From Burkholderia sp. GAS332 (lineage in GTDB: Bacteria > Pseudomonadota > Gammaproteobacteria > Burkholderiales > Burkholderiaceae), in contig FSRV01000002.1 in the NCBI GenBank assembly GCA_900142905.1, forward strand, positions 1,426,001-1,490,000: a stretch of DNA of 64,000 nucleotides, in the 5' to 3' direction. Positions 53,574 to 62,308 of the stretch are shown in pieces. The position numbers and the translations under genes were made by a program. The notes below the pieces were generated by a model. That model saw only the letters and a list, made by a program, of their open reading frames with translations. It was not told the DNA's origin and did not search any database. Every line of letters starts with the position of its first letter. Position 1 is the stretch's first letter.

Positions 53574-54389
53574 ATGACTCAACTCTATCGCGGCATGGAT
53601 CAAGCGGCGCTGCGTGCGGCCTACGACAACGTCGCGGCGGTGGCCGACGTCGCCGAGCGCATGCTCGGCTTTCAGGCGCGCAGCGCGGCGTTGTATGCGA
53701 CTGTGCCGTGCCGGCGTGATGTGGCTTACGGCCCGCGGCCGCGGCAACGTTTCGACTGGTTTCCTTGCGGAAGGCCTGACGCGCCAATTTTCGTGTTCAT
53801 ACACGGCGGCTACTGGCAGTCACGCAACAAGGAGGATTTTGCGTTCGTCGCCAGTGGGCCGCTAGGGCGCGGCTTCAATGTCGTGCTCGTGGAATACACG
53901 TTGGCGCCGGAGGCATCGATGACGCAGATCGTCGGTGAAATCGATGCGCTGCTGGCGGCGCTGGCGGCCGATCGCGATGGACTCGGGACGCGCGGTCCGG
54001 TTTGCCTTGCCGGGCATTCCGCGGGTGGGCAACTGAGTGCGCTTTACCGCACGCATAAGTCGGTCGTGCACGCCATGCCGATCAGCGCGTTGGTGGACCT
54101 GGAGCCGATTGCGATGTCATGGCTCAATGAGAAGCTGCAACTGACGCAGGCAGAGATCAGTGCTTATAGCCCGATGCGGCATATCGGCAAAGGTGTGCCG
54201 ATGACTGTCACTGTCGGCACGGCCGAGTTGCCGGAGCTGGTCCGGCATTCAGAGGAATATGCGGCGGCGTGCCGGCAAGCGGGCGAGCAGGTCGAGTTTG
54301 TGCCCGTCGCCGGGTGCAATCACTTCACGATTCTTGAGGACCTTGCGCGGGCGGATGGGGTGCAAATGGAGGCGGTGGGGAGGGGATGA
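53574..54389 (+). CDS. Alpha/beta hydrolase, kynurenine formamidase-like
   Basis: A 271-residue serine hydrolase. FVFIHGGYWQSRNKEDFAFV contains the HGGYW oxyanion-hole motif characteristic of arylformamidases and related carboxylesterases. The nucleophile is in LAGHSAGGQL, and the catalytic His is in VAGCNHFTI. Kynurenine formamidase (tryptophan catabolism) is one possibility, but no kynA or kynU is next to it, so the substrate is open. It follows the ATPase gene after 44 bases on the same strand and may be part of the same transcript. Confidence 0.8.
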   Translation: MTQLYRGMDQAALRAAYDNVAAVADVAERMLGFQARSAALYATVPCRRDVAYGPRPRQRFDWFPCGRPDAPIFVFIHGGYWQSRNKEDFAFVASGPLGRGFNVVLVEYTLAPEASMTQIVGEIDALLAALAADRDGLGTRGPVCLAGHSAGGQLSALYRTHKSVVHAMPISALVDLEPIAMSWLNEKLQLTQAEISAYSPMRHIGKGVPMTVTVGTAELPELVRHSEEYAAACRQAGEQVEFVPVAGCNHFTILEDLARADGVQMEAVGRG

Positions 54390-54444
54390 GGCGACGGAAG
54401 TAGACCGTGCCCACTCGTCCAGTGCATTGGAACGGGCACGGTGC

Positions 54445-54474
54445 TTTCGTTTCGTTTCGTTTCGTTTCGTTTCG
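54445..54474. repeat. Pentanucleotide repeat (TTTCG)6
   Basis: Six perfect tandem copies of TTTCG in the gap between two convergent genes, followed by a 6-bp-stem hairpin (CCGCGA/TCGCGG, 54477-54492). Pentamer tracts are prone to slippage, but this one is outside any gene. Confidence 0.92.
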
Positions 54475-54494
54475 CTCCGCGAACGGTCGCGGTT

Positions 54495-56828
54495 TCAATA
54501 GTAGAAGCCGAAGTCTGACGCGTAACCGTCGTCATACACCGGGGCGCTGAAGTCCCAGTCGCCAGATCCTTCCCCGTAGCTATCGTCCAGCGAGAAGTTG
54601 TACTGCCCGCCGCTGGACGATATCAGCGAGCCGCTCCCGTTGTAATCCGCCCAACCGGTTTCGAAGCCGGTCGGACCATATGCGAGCGCGTCATATCCAC
54701 CACCAACTGTGTAAGTGAAGTCGGTGAAGCCGGTCAACTGTCCCTGACTATTGAAAGCGTCGTACTGCGTCTCGCGGCCGGAAGCATCGTAGATGATTGC
54801 GTCCTGCGAGTTGTCGCTGTTGAACAGGTGCTCGACCATGCTGCCGTCGCTACCATATGAGTCATATTGCGTTTCCCGACCGGTCGGACCGTTGAAAAAG
54901 TAGTCATCGGTCTTGTGGCCGTTTGTGTCGAACTTGGCGAATTCGGTTTCCTGGCCTGCGGCGTTGTAGACCGTCGCCGTTTGCGTGTTGTCCGCGTTGA
55001 ACTGGTGGACGGTGGTCTGATTGGATGTGTACTCGTTGTATTGCGTGGCGTGACCGTTGGCGTCGTAGAAGATATCGGTGGCGAGTGTGCCGTTCGTTCC
55101 ATACGTTGCGTACTCGGAGATGTGTCCCGATGGATCGAAGACTGCGGCATTTTGCGTGCCGTCGGGGTTGAAAATGTGCGCGACACCGCTTCCGTTCGCG
55201 TTGTAGTCGGTCTCCTGGAGCTCTGCGCCGCTTTTCCCGTCGAAGACAAGGTCCTTGCTTATCTTGCCGCTCGCGTCGAAGGTGGCTTGCTCGGTTTCAT
55301 GACCGCCCGCATTGAACACCGTTGCGGTCTGAGTGCCGTTGGTGTTGTAGACGCGATCGATCTGGCTGCCGTCGGCATTGAAGTCGTTTTCCTGTGTGAG
55401 CTGTCCAGTCGTGGCGTTGTAGAACAGGTCCTGAGTTTTGACGCCACTGGCGTTGAAGCTGGCGTATTCAGTCTCATGACCGCTGGCGTTGAAAACGACG
55501 CTGTTTTGCGTGCCGTCGCTGTTGATGATGTGGTCGGTCGGACTGCCGTCGGCGTTGAAGTCGTTCTCGCGGGTCAGATGGCCGGTAGTGGCGTCGTAGA
55601 AGAGATCCTGGGTTTTGACGCCGTTGGTGCCGAAGGTGGCGTATTCGATTTCGTGACCACCCGCGTTGTAGACGATGGCGTTCTGTGTGCCGTCGCTGTT
55701 GATGATGTGGTCGGTCTGGCTGCCATCGGCGTTGAAGTCGTTTTCTTGGGTCAGGTGGCCGGTGGTGGCGTCGTAAAAGAGGTCTTGGGTTTTGGCGCCG
55801 TTGGTTCCGAAAGTGGCGTACTCCGTCTCGTGACCGGCAGAGTTAAGAACAGTAGCATTCTGCGTACCGTTGCTGTTGAACTGATACGCGACTTCGGATC
55901 CATCACTGTGGAACTGATCTTGTCCCGTTGCGTGTCCCTGGCCGTCATAGATGTTGGCTATATAGCTACCGTCGGCATTATGGGAGTACGTCGTCTGGGA
56001 GATGATTTGGCCAAACTGATCTGAGACGACCGACGCACTGATGGCATTGCCAGTGAATGTCTGCGTAGCGGTATCACCTGAAGAGAACGTTTCACTCACC
56101 GATGTGATGTTGCCGTTCCCGGTCGGATCTGTGAAGGACGCACCTGTAACGGTTCCCGGCGCCGGCGCATGAGCGCCGCGCGAACTTCCGTAGTAGTCGA
56201 AGTAATTCTGTTGAGTGTTGCTCGTCGGAAGATTTGTGTACACCCCCATTGCCTGCTCAATCATCAGATTCTTATCGACTGTGGCGCTGAGCCCCGATGC
56301 CACATCGTATGAATGCTGGGCGTCAAGCAGCTTTTGTAAACCCGTGCTCGTGCCGTTATTGAGCTCGCCGGCTAAGTAAATCAGGGGGCCGCCGTTGGCC
56401 TTTATTTCCTGTTGCACAACATAGTTGTTGTCGACAGCTTCGCCTTCGCGATGCAAGCCTATCATTGCATCGATTGCATAAGCGTTGGGATCACCAATGG
56501 CGGTCTGATGTTGTACGGTGAAGCTCGAATCTGCACTGACGTTTTCAAAGTGACCGATTTCATGTGCTAGGTTCCCGACCATTATTGAGTCGATCAACGT
56601 CTGATAGTTACTGGCGAAGATGATTTGGCCACGAACCGAATCAAAAAATGTCCCATCACCTGCTCCAACCGCCATAGCGTTAATTTGATGACTGTTGACC
56701 TGATCCCCATATTGGAGCAATTGGGAAACAAGTGTGGGACTCTTGTTTATGAGCGCAATGGCGCCGGGTGAGAGTTTGACGCCGCCCCAGAAAGACTCAT
56801 TTCCGGTGATGGTTAATGTAGTAGGCAT
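54495..56828 (-). CDS. Predicted type I-secreted repeat protein with N-terminal HEIGH metallopeptidase-like domain
   Basis: A 777-residue protein at the end of the T1SS operon. The N-terminal ~215 residues contain NLAHEIGHFEN (HExxH at 89-93) and, 36 residues on, EGEAVDNNYVVQQE (Glu130, Glu141), an arrangement like a zincin with a downstream Glu ligand. Residues 321 to about 700 are seven ~59-residue repeats of RHS/YD-like character (GTQNAxVxNxxGHETEYAxF...KTxDxFYDAxTG). The tail (DWDFSAPVYDDGYASDFGFYY) is rich in aromatic and acidic residues and lacks a classic RTX nonapeptide array. There is no Sec signal. Context indicates secretion by the adjacent TolC-ABC-HlyD. I do not recognise the family; toxin, adhesin and protease are all possible. 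Confidence 0.75.
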   Translation of the reverse strand: MPTTLTITGNESFWGGVKLSPGAIALINKSPTLVSQLLQYGDQVNSHQINAMAVGAGDGTFFDSVRGQIIFASNYQTLIDSIMVGNLAHEIGHFENVSADSSFTVQHQTAIGDPNAYAIDAMIGLHREGEAVDNNYVVQQEIKANGGPLIYLAGELNNGTSTGLQKLLDAQHSYDVASGLSATVDKNLMIEQAMGVYTNLPTSNTQQNYFDYYGSSRGAHAPAPGTVTGASFTDPTGNGNITSVSETFSSGDTATQTFTGNAISASVVSDQFGQIISQTTYSHNADGSYIANIYDGQGHATGQDQFHSDGSEVAYQFNSNGTQNATVLNSAGHETEYATFGTNGAKTQDLFYDATTGHLTQENDFNADGSQTDHIINSDGTQNAIVYNAGGHEIEYATFGTNGVKTQDLFYDATTGHLTRENDFNADGSPTDHIINSDGTQNSVVFNASGHETEYASFNASGVKTQDLFYNATTGQLTQENDFNADGSQIDRVYNTNGTQTATVFNAGGHETEQATFDASGKISKDLVFDGKSGAELQETDYNANGSGVAHIFNPDGTQNAAVFDPSGHISEYATYGTNGTLATDIFYDANGHATQYNEYTSNQTTVHQFNADNTQTATVYNAAGQETEFAKFDTNGHKTDDYFFNGPTGRETQYDSYGSDGSMVEHLFNSDNSQDAIIYDASGRETQYDAFNSQGQLTGFTDFTYTVGGGYDALAYGPTGFETGWADYNGSGSLISSSGGQYNFSLDDSYGEGSGDWDFSAPVYDDGYASDFGFYY
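54731..55868 (-). repeat. Seven ~177-bp repeats inside the secreted-protein gene
   Basis: Coding repeats of 59 codons (one of 57) at protein residues 321, 380, 439, 498, 557, 614 and 673. Units 1-3 are highly alike at the DNA level: the identical stretch at 55521 recurs exactly 177 bases away at 55698. This points to recent duplication and makes unit number changes by recombination likely. Confidence 0.88.
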
Positions 56829-56840
56829 AAGATTTTTAGC

Positions 56841-57425
56841 TCACTGACGGTTTTGGAAAAATGTTATATGGTTAGCGCAAGTCGCTTTTGGCGAGTCAAA
56901 AGACAAGATCAATTCGATAGTGTTTTTTCCTTTGAAGAGGTATTTAAAATTGATGCTGGATGCGTGAGGGTCCTGAATTGGCCTTTCTTCACCTAAAGCG
57001 AGAGCGATTTGCGACACGGTTACGCACATTTTCTCGACATTGATTTCCTCGTTCACAATGACTCTGGTGAAATGTTGGCCCACGGGGTCGAACATTCGAT
57101 ATGAGGGAATAGCTCTTCCCCCGCTCAGTGTCGTTTCTGCGGATTCCGGAGCTACATCCAGATCGTGCGCCACGCCCATAAATGTGCCGGATGAGAGACT
57201 GTAAATTTTCTCGGTTGTCTTCGGAGTGAGTTTGAGGCGAAGCTTTTCACCTACGAATTGGTAATCACTCATATCTCCGTGCTCGGCAATTTTATTAATG
57301 TCAGAAAGAAATTTTGCAGGGGTGCGGGCGAAGTTAGACTGATGCTCGGTTGCCGGCTTGGACAGGCAGCCGCATAGAAATAGAAGCAGTGCGAAGGCGT
57401 GAGCGTTTAAGAAGCAACTTTTCAT
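56841..57425 (-). CDS. Small lipoprotein of the T1SS operon, possible immunity or adaptor protein
   Basis: A 194-residue predicted lipoprotein: signal HAFALLLFLCGC with the acylated Cys near 20 (L-C-G-C). The mature part is mostly beta (FVGEKLRLKLTPKTTEKIYS, FTRVIVNEEINVEKMCVTVS, YLFKGKNTIELILSFD) with a conserved-looking Cys near the end (ATCANHITFFQ). AAGGGAAA precedes the ATG; the frame before it is non-coding. It lies between the adaptor gene (37-base gap) and the repeat-protein gene (12-base gap), so its product is made with the substrate. Base composition is more AT-rich than the neighbours. I recognise no family. Confidence 0.72.
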   Translation of the reverse strand: MKSCFLNAHAFALLLFLCGCLSKPATEHQSNFARTPAKFLSDINKIAEHGDMSDYQFVGEKLRLKLTPKTTEKIYSLSSGTFMGVAHDLDVAPESAETTLSGGRAIPSYRMFDPVGQHFTRVIVNEEINVEKMCVTVSQIALALGEERPIQDPHASSINFKYLFKGKNTIELILSFDSPKATCANHITFFQNRQ

Positions 57426-57462
57426 GGATTTCCCTTTGTAGCTGTATTCGTTGAGCGTGGTT

Positions 57463-58848
57463 TCAATCCCGCATCGACTTCTGAATGCCGTCCCAAATCG
57501 GCTCAAACAGATAATCAAAAGCGCTTCTCGACCGCGTCTTAATAAAAACCTCCGCCCGCAACCCTGGCCCGAGCACAATCGGTTCCTTCGCCAACCGGTT
57601 CGCCTTCAAAACCGCCTCCGGTGAAACCTCGATATGCGCCAGGTAAAACGGTTGCCGCGTGTCCTTGTCGCTCAAGGAGTCGGCAGACAGATAAGTCACC
57701 CTGCCTGCCAACACAGGAGAGGTCCGCGGGTTATAAGCCGTCAGCCGCACATCGGCCTTGCTGTTCGGCACGATCTCCCGCACGTTGTCCGGCTTGATTT
57801 TCGCTTCGACGATCAGCGGAACCCCCGTCGGCACCAGATCGAGAATCGGCTCACGCGGCCCGATGCTCGCGCCGATCGTGTGCACCCTCAGGCCCACGAT
57901 TTCACCGGCAACCGGCGCGACAATTCGCGTGCGCGCATCGACGTCTTGTGCCGGCCGCAACTGTTCCGTGATCTGCAGAATCTTTGCGGTCGTGTCCTTG
58001 AGCTGGCTATCCGCCGATTTCACATAGTCGTTACGCAACGTGGCGATCTTCAATTCGAGATCCGTTTGCTTCTGTCGCGAGCGAATCAGCTCTGCCGCAT
58101 TCTGTTGCTGACGTGACTGATAATCCGCAGCGGCACGCCTTAGCTCCATCATTTTCGTTTCGGTGACGTAGCCTTCGCTGCGAAGCTGCTCATTGACCTG
58201 CAACTCCTGCTTTGAAATGCTGAGACTCTGTTCGCTCGTACCCACCAGCGCTGCCTCCATGGCGATTTCTTGACGCGTCTGAGTCGCTTGCTGCTGCAGC
58301 AACGTCAACTGGTCCGTAAGCGTCTGCCGTTCGGAATCGAAGAGCGTTTGTTCACGCTGCAACAACGCGGCAATGCGCGGATCAGACGAGCGCTCACTCA
58401 GATTTGCAGGAAACGCGATCGCGCGCTTCATATCCCGCTCAGCCGCTAGTCGCGCGGCCTTCGCGGTTTCGTCGTCGAGTTGCGATTGCAGTGCCGCGAC
58501 TTCCGCATCGGGCCGCACGTTGTCCAGTGTGATCAGCACCTGGCCGGCGTTCACGTGATCGCCGTCTTTCACATGAATCGCTTTGATGAGACCGCCTTCC
58601 TGGTTCTGCACCGTCTTGCGTTCGCCGTCGTCACGCACGATACCTTCCGCGACCACTGCACCCGATAGCGGCGCGAGGGTCGCCCACACGCAAAGCGCGG
58701 CGGCGCCGAGCGCTAGCGCAGCGAACCCAGACGCAATGGCGCGACGCGGTAGCCGCAAGCACTCACCGCTGTTTTCATCATCCGTCGCAGCGGGCCACGT
58801 GCGAATGGCTACGCCGTGAAGCCGCCTCAAAACGTCGCGTAGTTTCAT
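57463..58848 (-). CDS. Type I secretion membrane fusion protein (HlyD/PrtE family)
   Basis: A 461-residue periplasmic adaptor. One membrane anchor (GFAALALGAAALCVWATLAP, about 40-60) precedes GIVRDDGERKTVQNQEGGLI and IHVKDGDHVNAGQVLITLDN, the lipoyl motif of HlyD proteins. A ~180-residue coiled-coil hairpin follows, then IVAPVAGEIVGLRVHTIG (second lipoyl half) and a beta-barrel end (GPGLRAEVFIKTRSRS). The ATG at 58848 overlaps the stop of the ABC gene (ATGA), so translation is coupled; the open frame further upstream is non-coding. It bridges the ABC protein and the TolC-like channel. Confidence 0.92.
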   Translation of the reverse strand: MKLRDVLRRLHGVAIRTWPAATDDENSGECLRLPRRAIASGFAALALGAAALCVWATLAPLSGAVVAEGIVRDDGERKTVQNQEGGLIKAIHVKDGDHVNAGQVLITLDNVRPDAEVAALQSQLDDETAKAARLAAERDMKRAIAFPANLSERSSDPRIAALLQREQTLFDSERQTLTDQLTLLQQQATQTRQEIAMEAALVGTSEQSLSISKQELQVNEQLRSEGYVTETKMMELRRAAADYQSRQQQNAAELIRSRQKQTDLELKIATLRNDYVKSADSQLKDTTAKILQITEQLRPAQDVDARTRIVAPVAGEIVGLRVHTIGASIGPREPILDLVPTGVPLIVEAKIKPDNVREIVPNSKADVRLTAYNPRTSPVLAGRVTYLSADSLSDKDTRQPFYLAHIEVSPEAVLKANRLAKEPIVLGPGLRAEVFIKTRSRSAFDYLFEPIWDGIQKSMRD

Positions 58849-60569
58849 GACGCTGCGGCCTCCCGACGTTGTTCTCCACTCTGCGGTGCCGCAGCGGACT
58901 TGGCGCGTGACTTCACCCACGCTTCAACCTGTTCGCGCGTGCCGAAGCAGTCCACTTGCCCGTTGCGCATCAACATCACGCGATCAGCGATCGACAGCAC
59001 GCTTTGTCGATGCGTCACCACAACGACGGTGACGTAGTCCCGCTTCAACTGCAGCAGCGCGCTGTTTAACAACCGTTCGCCATCCGCATCGAGGTTGGCG
59101 TTCGGCTCATCGAGCAGGACAAGCCTCGGATCGCCATAAAGGGCCCGTGCCAAGGCAATCGCCTGACGTTGGCCGCCCGATAAGGTTTCGCCGGACTCGC
59201 CAATTTCCGTTTCGTAGCCGTTGGGCAACCCGAGGATCGTCTCGTGGACGTATGCCCGCTGTGCTGCGCGCACAATCGCGCCGGTGTCGGCTGCAGCGGG
59301 ATTCGGATCTCGCGCGATATTCGCAGCAACGGTTCCTGCGAACAGCTCCACGTCCTGCGGCACGTAGCCAAGAAAGCGGCCGAGCGCCTCGCGCGGCCAC
59401 TGCGCGATATCGGCGCCATCGAGACGTACGGTGCCTGCCTGGGGTTCCCACAATCCGGCGAGCAGGCGCAGCAGCGTCGACTTGCCGGACGCGCTCGCGC
59501 CGACGATCACGAGCAATTGGCCCGGATTCAGTACGAACTGGATTCCCTTCAGCAACACGCGGCCGCGCGGGCCGGTTGCGTTGTAACTGCTGAAAGCGAG
59601 CGCTTCGACAGTGAGTCGCCCAGTCGGTCGCGGCAATTCGACGGCACGCCGTTCGGGCGAACTGCGATACAGTGCATCCAGCCGGGCCCACGCCTGGCGC
59701 ACCTCCGTAAATTGTTTCCAACTGCCAAGCATCTGCTCGACTGGCGCGAGCGCTTTGCCCAGCAAAATGGTCGTGGCCAGCATTACGCCGCCGGTAGCGA
59801 ACTGGTTGATGACGAGCCATGCTCCCGCACCCATCATCACGACCTGAATAACCTGACGAAGTGCCTTGCCGATACTACGATTCAGCGACGAGGTCTCGGC
59901 TGCTTTTACCTGCGCATCCAGATCGACACACCGGCGCGCCGACCAGGCGTCGATCATGGCTGCATTCATGCCCAGCACCGTCACAATCTCGGCATTGCGG
60001 CTGATCTGCGCAGCCAATTGATCTGTTTCGCGTTGACGCGTCGTATAGGCACGTACGCTGTTTTCAGTCAACCTGTCGTTGAGCAGAGTCAGTCCGACAA
60101 GCAGCAGAGCACTCACGATGGCGATCAAGCCGAGCGACCAGTGAAACAGGAACATCAGTCCGAGATAGACCACAAGCCACGGCATGTCCAGAAATGCGGT
60201 GACGCCCGAACCGGACAGGAAAGCGCGTAGCGCGGCCACGTCTTGTGCGGTCGCTAGTTCAGGGCGCGAAAGGCGCCGCGCATGAGTGTCGATGCGAGCC
60301 GCCAGCGCGAGGCGGTCCAGGCGGTCGGCGAGTTGCCTGCCGAGATCGCTCAACAGGCGGTGCCGGACGAGATCGACGGCGAGCATCATTGAGAGCGCGA
60401 TGCCCATGAACATCATCAACATTGAGAGCGTTTCGAGGCTGCGGCTCGGTAGAACGCGGTCGTAGACTTGCAACAGGTAAATCGTGGGGGCGAGCACAAG
60501 CACATTGCTGGCAATGCCGAAAAGTGCAATGAACCATAGGTGTCGTTTGATTGCGTCTAGCATGGGCAT
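58845..60569 (-). CDS. Type I secretion ABC transporter (PrtD-like)
   Basis: A 574-residue ABC exporter half-transporter. Residues 1-310 are the membrane domain (six segments; LVLAPTIYLLQVYDRVLPSR is typical of PrtD/HasD). The ATPase has Walker A VGASASGKSTLLRLL, signature ETLSGGQRQA and Walker B LVLLDEPNANLDADGE. There is no N-terminal C39 peptidase or C39-like domain, so the substrate is neither processed at a GG leader nor docked as in HlyB; it should be recognised by its C-terminus as in PrtD systems. The start is two bases after the TolC gene stop. Confidence 0.93.
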   Translation of the reverse strand: MPMLDAIKRHLWFIALFGIASNVLVLAPTIYLLQVYDRVLPSRSLETLSMLMMFMGIALSMMLAVDLVRHRLLSDLGRQLADRLDRLALAARIDTHARRLSRPELATAQDVAALRAFLSGSGVTAFLDMPWLVVYLGLMFLFHWSLGLIAIVSALLLVGLTLLNDRLTENSVRAYTTRQRETDQLAAQISRNAEIVTVLGMNAAMIDAWSARRCVDLDAQVKAAETSSLNRSIGKALRQVIQVVMMGAGAWLVINQFATGGVMLATTILLGKALAPVEQMLGSWKQFTEVRQAWARLDALYRSSPERRAVELPRPTGRLTVEALAFSSYNATGPRGRVLLKGIQFVLNPGQLLVIVGASASGKSTLLRLLAGLWEPQAGTVRLDGADIAQWPREALGRFLGYVPQDVELFAGTVAANIARDPNPAAADTGAIVRAAQRAYVHETILGLPNGYETEIGESGETLSGGQRQAIALARALYGDPRLVLLDEPNANLDADGERLLNSALLQLKRDYVTVVVVTHRQSVLSIADRVMLMRNGQVDCFGTREQVEAWVKSRAKSAAAPQSGEQRREAAAS

Positions 60570-60571
60570 TT

Positions 60572-61966
60572 TTAATTGTTCGCCTGCGCGTCTCTTTGCT
60601 CGGGACGTGGTTCTTTATCTGCAATCAACTGGTCAATCGCCGTTTCATCGAGTTGAGCGACGCTAGCCTTCAGACGCAGGAACTGCATCAGCGTGTCGTA
60701 GCGCGCTTTGGCCAGATCGCGCTGTGTGCCGATTAACTTGTCTTCAGCGCCGAGCACATCCGCATTGATCCGCACGCCGACCCTGAAGCCTTTGCGGTTG
60801 GACTCCAGCGATGTCTGCGCCGAGCGCTGCGCGGTTCGCAGCGCCGAGATCTGCGCCTGTCCGTCACGTACACCGAGAAATGCCTGCTGAGCGTCGAGAG
60901 CGGCCGAGCGGCGTGCGTCCTCGAGGTCGTCTTGGGCCTTGTCTTTGAGCGCTAGAGCCTCGCGTTTCTTGCTCATCGTCGACAGCCCGTCGAAGAGCGG
61001 AATGCTGATCTGGATGCCGATCTCACCCGAGGTCGCGCGATTGGCGCCGGTGTAGAAGTTGGTTTGTCCGTTAATGAACGCAGCGTTGCCATGGCTCGCA
61101 TTGCCGATGATCGACACCGTCGGCATGTAACCCGCGTTCACTTTGCTGATATCGCGTCGCGCGATTTCAAGCGCGATCTGCTGCCGCCTGACGTCGAGAC
61201 CGGTTGATGTCGCGTTGCTTGTCCATTGATCGAGCGAGTCGGCGGTGATCCGCGCAACGTTCGCATCGGCGTCGAAGGGGGCGATTGAATCCACGGGATG
61301 GCCGACGATTTTTTGCAACGCGGCGTAGCGTCTGTCGAGCGTGCTTTGCGCTTGAACCAGATCGGACAGTGCCGAATCCGCTCCCGCTTGCGCTTCGTTC
61401 AAATCGACCACGGTCGCCGCGCCTAACGCGAAGCTTCGCTTCGTCAACGTAAGCTGTTCAATCACGGAGCGCTGATGCTGCTGGGCAAGCGAGAAATTGT
61501 CTTTCGCTGCGAGCGCGTCGAAATAGGCCTGTGCGACGCGCAGCAGCAAATCCTGTTTGGCACTTGAGAACGCAAGACCGGCGTCGGCGACGGAAAGTTT
61601 GCTTTGTTGCCAGACCTGCCAGTCGTCCCATTTGAAGATCGACTGGTTCAGGGAGAGTGTCGCGCCGGTAGTGGAGTAGGGTGCAGCCCGTTGGCCCGGC
61701 ACATGAATCGCGTTTTTGAAATCGGATTGAGTGAGCCCGAGATGTGGAAAGAATGCGGCGCGTGCTTCGGGTTCCCTCTCCAGACCTGCCCGATAGCTTG
61801 CTTCGGCGCTAGCAAGCTTGGCGTCATGCGCGAGGGCATCGGCGGCGAACTGAGACAGATTTTCAGCCCGGACGGGCAGAATGCCGGATAGCAAAACGAA
61901 TGCGCACAGCACAATTGCTGCGGGATTCGTGGGTTGTCCATCGCGTCGAGCATGATTCCGCCACAT
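60572..61966 (-). CDS. TolC-family outer membrane protein of type I secretion
   Basis: A 464-residue outer-membrane channel protein. The signal peptide (PAAIVLCAFVLLSGILPVRA) ends near residue 34. Two OEP repeats follow: helical FAADALAHDAKLASAEASYR and beta LSLNQSIFKWD in the first, LEIARRDISKVNAGYMPTVS and ISIPLFDGLSTMSKKREA in the second. A trimer would form the exit duct. It is the first gene of a five-gene minus-strand operon that ends with the putative substrate. The ATG at 61966 leaves a normal signal sequence. Confidence 0.92.
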   Translation of the reverse strand: MWRNHARRDGQPTNPAAIVLCAFVLLSGILPVRAENLSQFAADALAHDAKLASAEASYRAGLEREPEARAAFFPHLGLTQSDFKNAIHVPGQRAAPYSTTGATLSLNQSIFKWDDWQVWQQSKLSVADAGLAFSSAKQDLLLRVAQAYFDALAAKDNFSLAQQHQRSVIEQLTLTKRSFALGAATVVDLNEAQAGADSALSDLVQAQSTLDRRYAALQKIVGHPVDSIAPFDADANVARITADSLDQWTSNATSTGLDVRRQQIALEIARRDISKVNAGYMPTVSIIGNASHGNAAFINGQTNFYTGANRATSGEIGIQISIPLFDGLSTMSKKREALALKDKAQDDLEDARRSAALDAQQAFLGVRDGQAQISALRTAQRSAQTSLESNRKGFRVGVRINADVLGAEDKLIGTQRDLAKARYDTLMQFLRLKASVAQLDETAIDQLIADKEPRPEQRDAQANN

Positions 61967-62308
61967 CGTGATGCTTGTCCCTCAGCGTATGAAGACACGC
62001 TGCGATCAGCGTCTCGTGAGAGAGCCGCCGACTGCCGTGTTCGAAGTAAGTAGTCGCTGAGTTTTGATGAGGAAGAGGGGTGACGAAATCGGATAAGTCC
62101 GAAAACGTGGGGATTGAAAAATCTTTGGAATGCTTGCTATTACAAAGCAGTAAGCTGCTTTTGGAATATTCTTAGTCAGTCTGAAAATGCGAGAGTAATA
62201 CTAAGAATTCAGCCTATTTTCAACGGCTTTTAGTCATTTGTTGAAGGGCGGATGAAAGGTGGCCCGCCTTCAATAATCGGTCAAGAAAGATTCGAGCGAG
62301 CATAACGC
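61967..62308. other. Promoter region of the T1SS operon and end of the cobalamin gene
   Basis: About 340 bases without a gene, distinctly AT-rich between 62095 and 62235, as expected for the secretion-operon promoter. TTGAAGG (62240-62246) and CCTTCAA (62266-62272) can pair. GAGCG (62293-62297) and CGCTC (62305-62309) form a weak hairpin overlapping the cobalamin gene stop, possibly its terminator. No cobalamin riboswitch core was recognised. Confidence 0.55.

Noticed and set aside
53574..54389. Assignment as true kynB
   Set aside because: The HGGYW motif fits, but no other kynurenine-pathway gene is adjacent, so the symbol is withheld.
54867..56024. 385-codon plus-strand frame with periodic Val-rich repeats opposite the secreted repeat protein
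   Set aside because: Its periodicity is a mirror of the 177-bp coding repeats on the minus strand.
61967..62308. Cobalamin riboswitch next to the CbiG-CobJ gene
   Set aside because: This region lies downstream of that gene, and no B12-box-like core was recognised.
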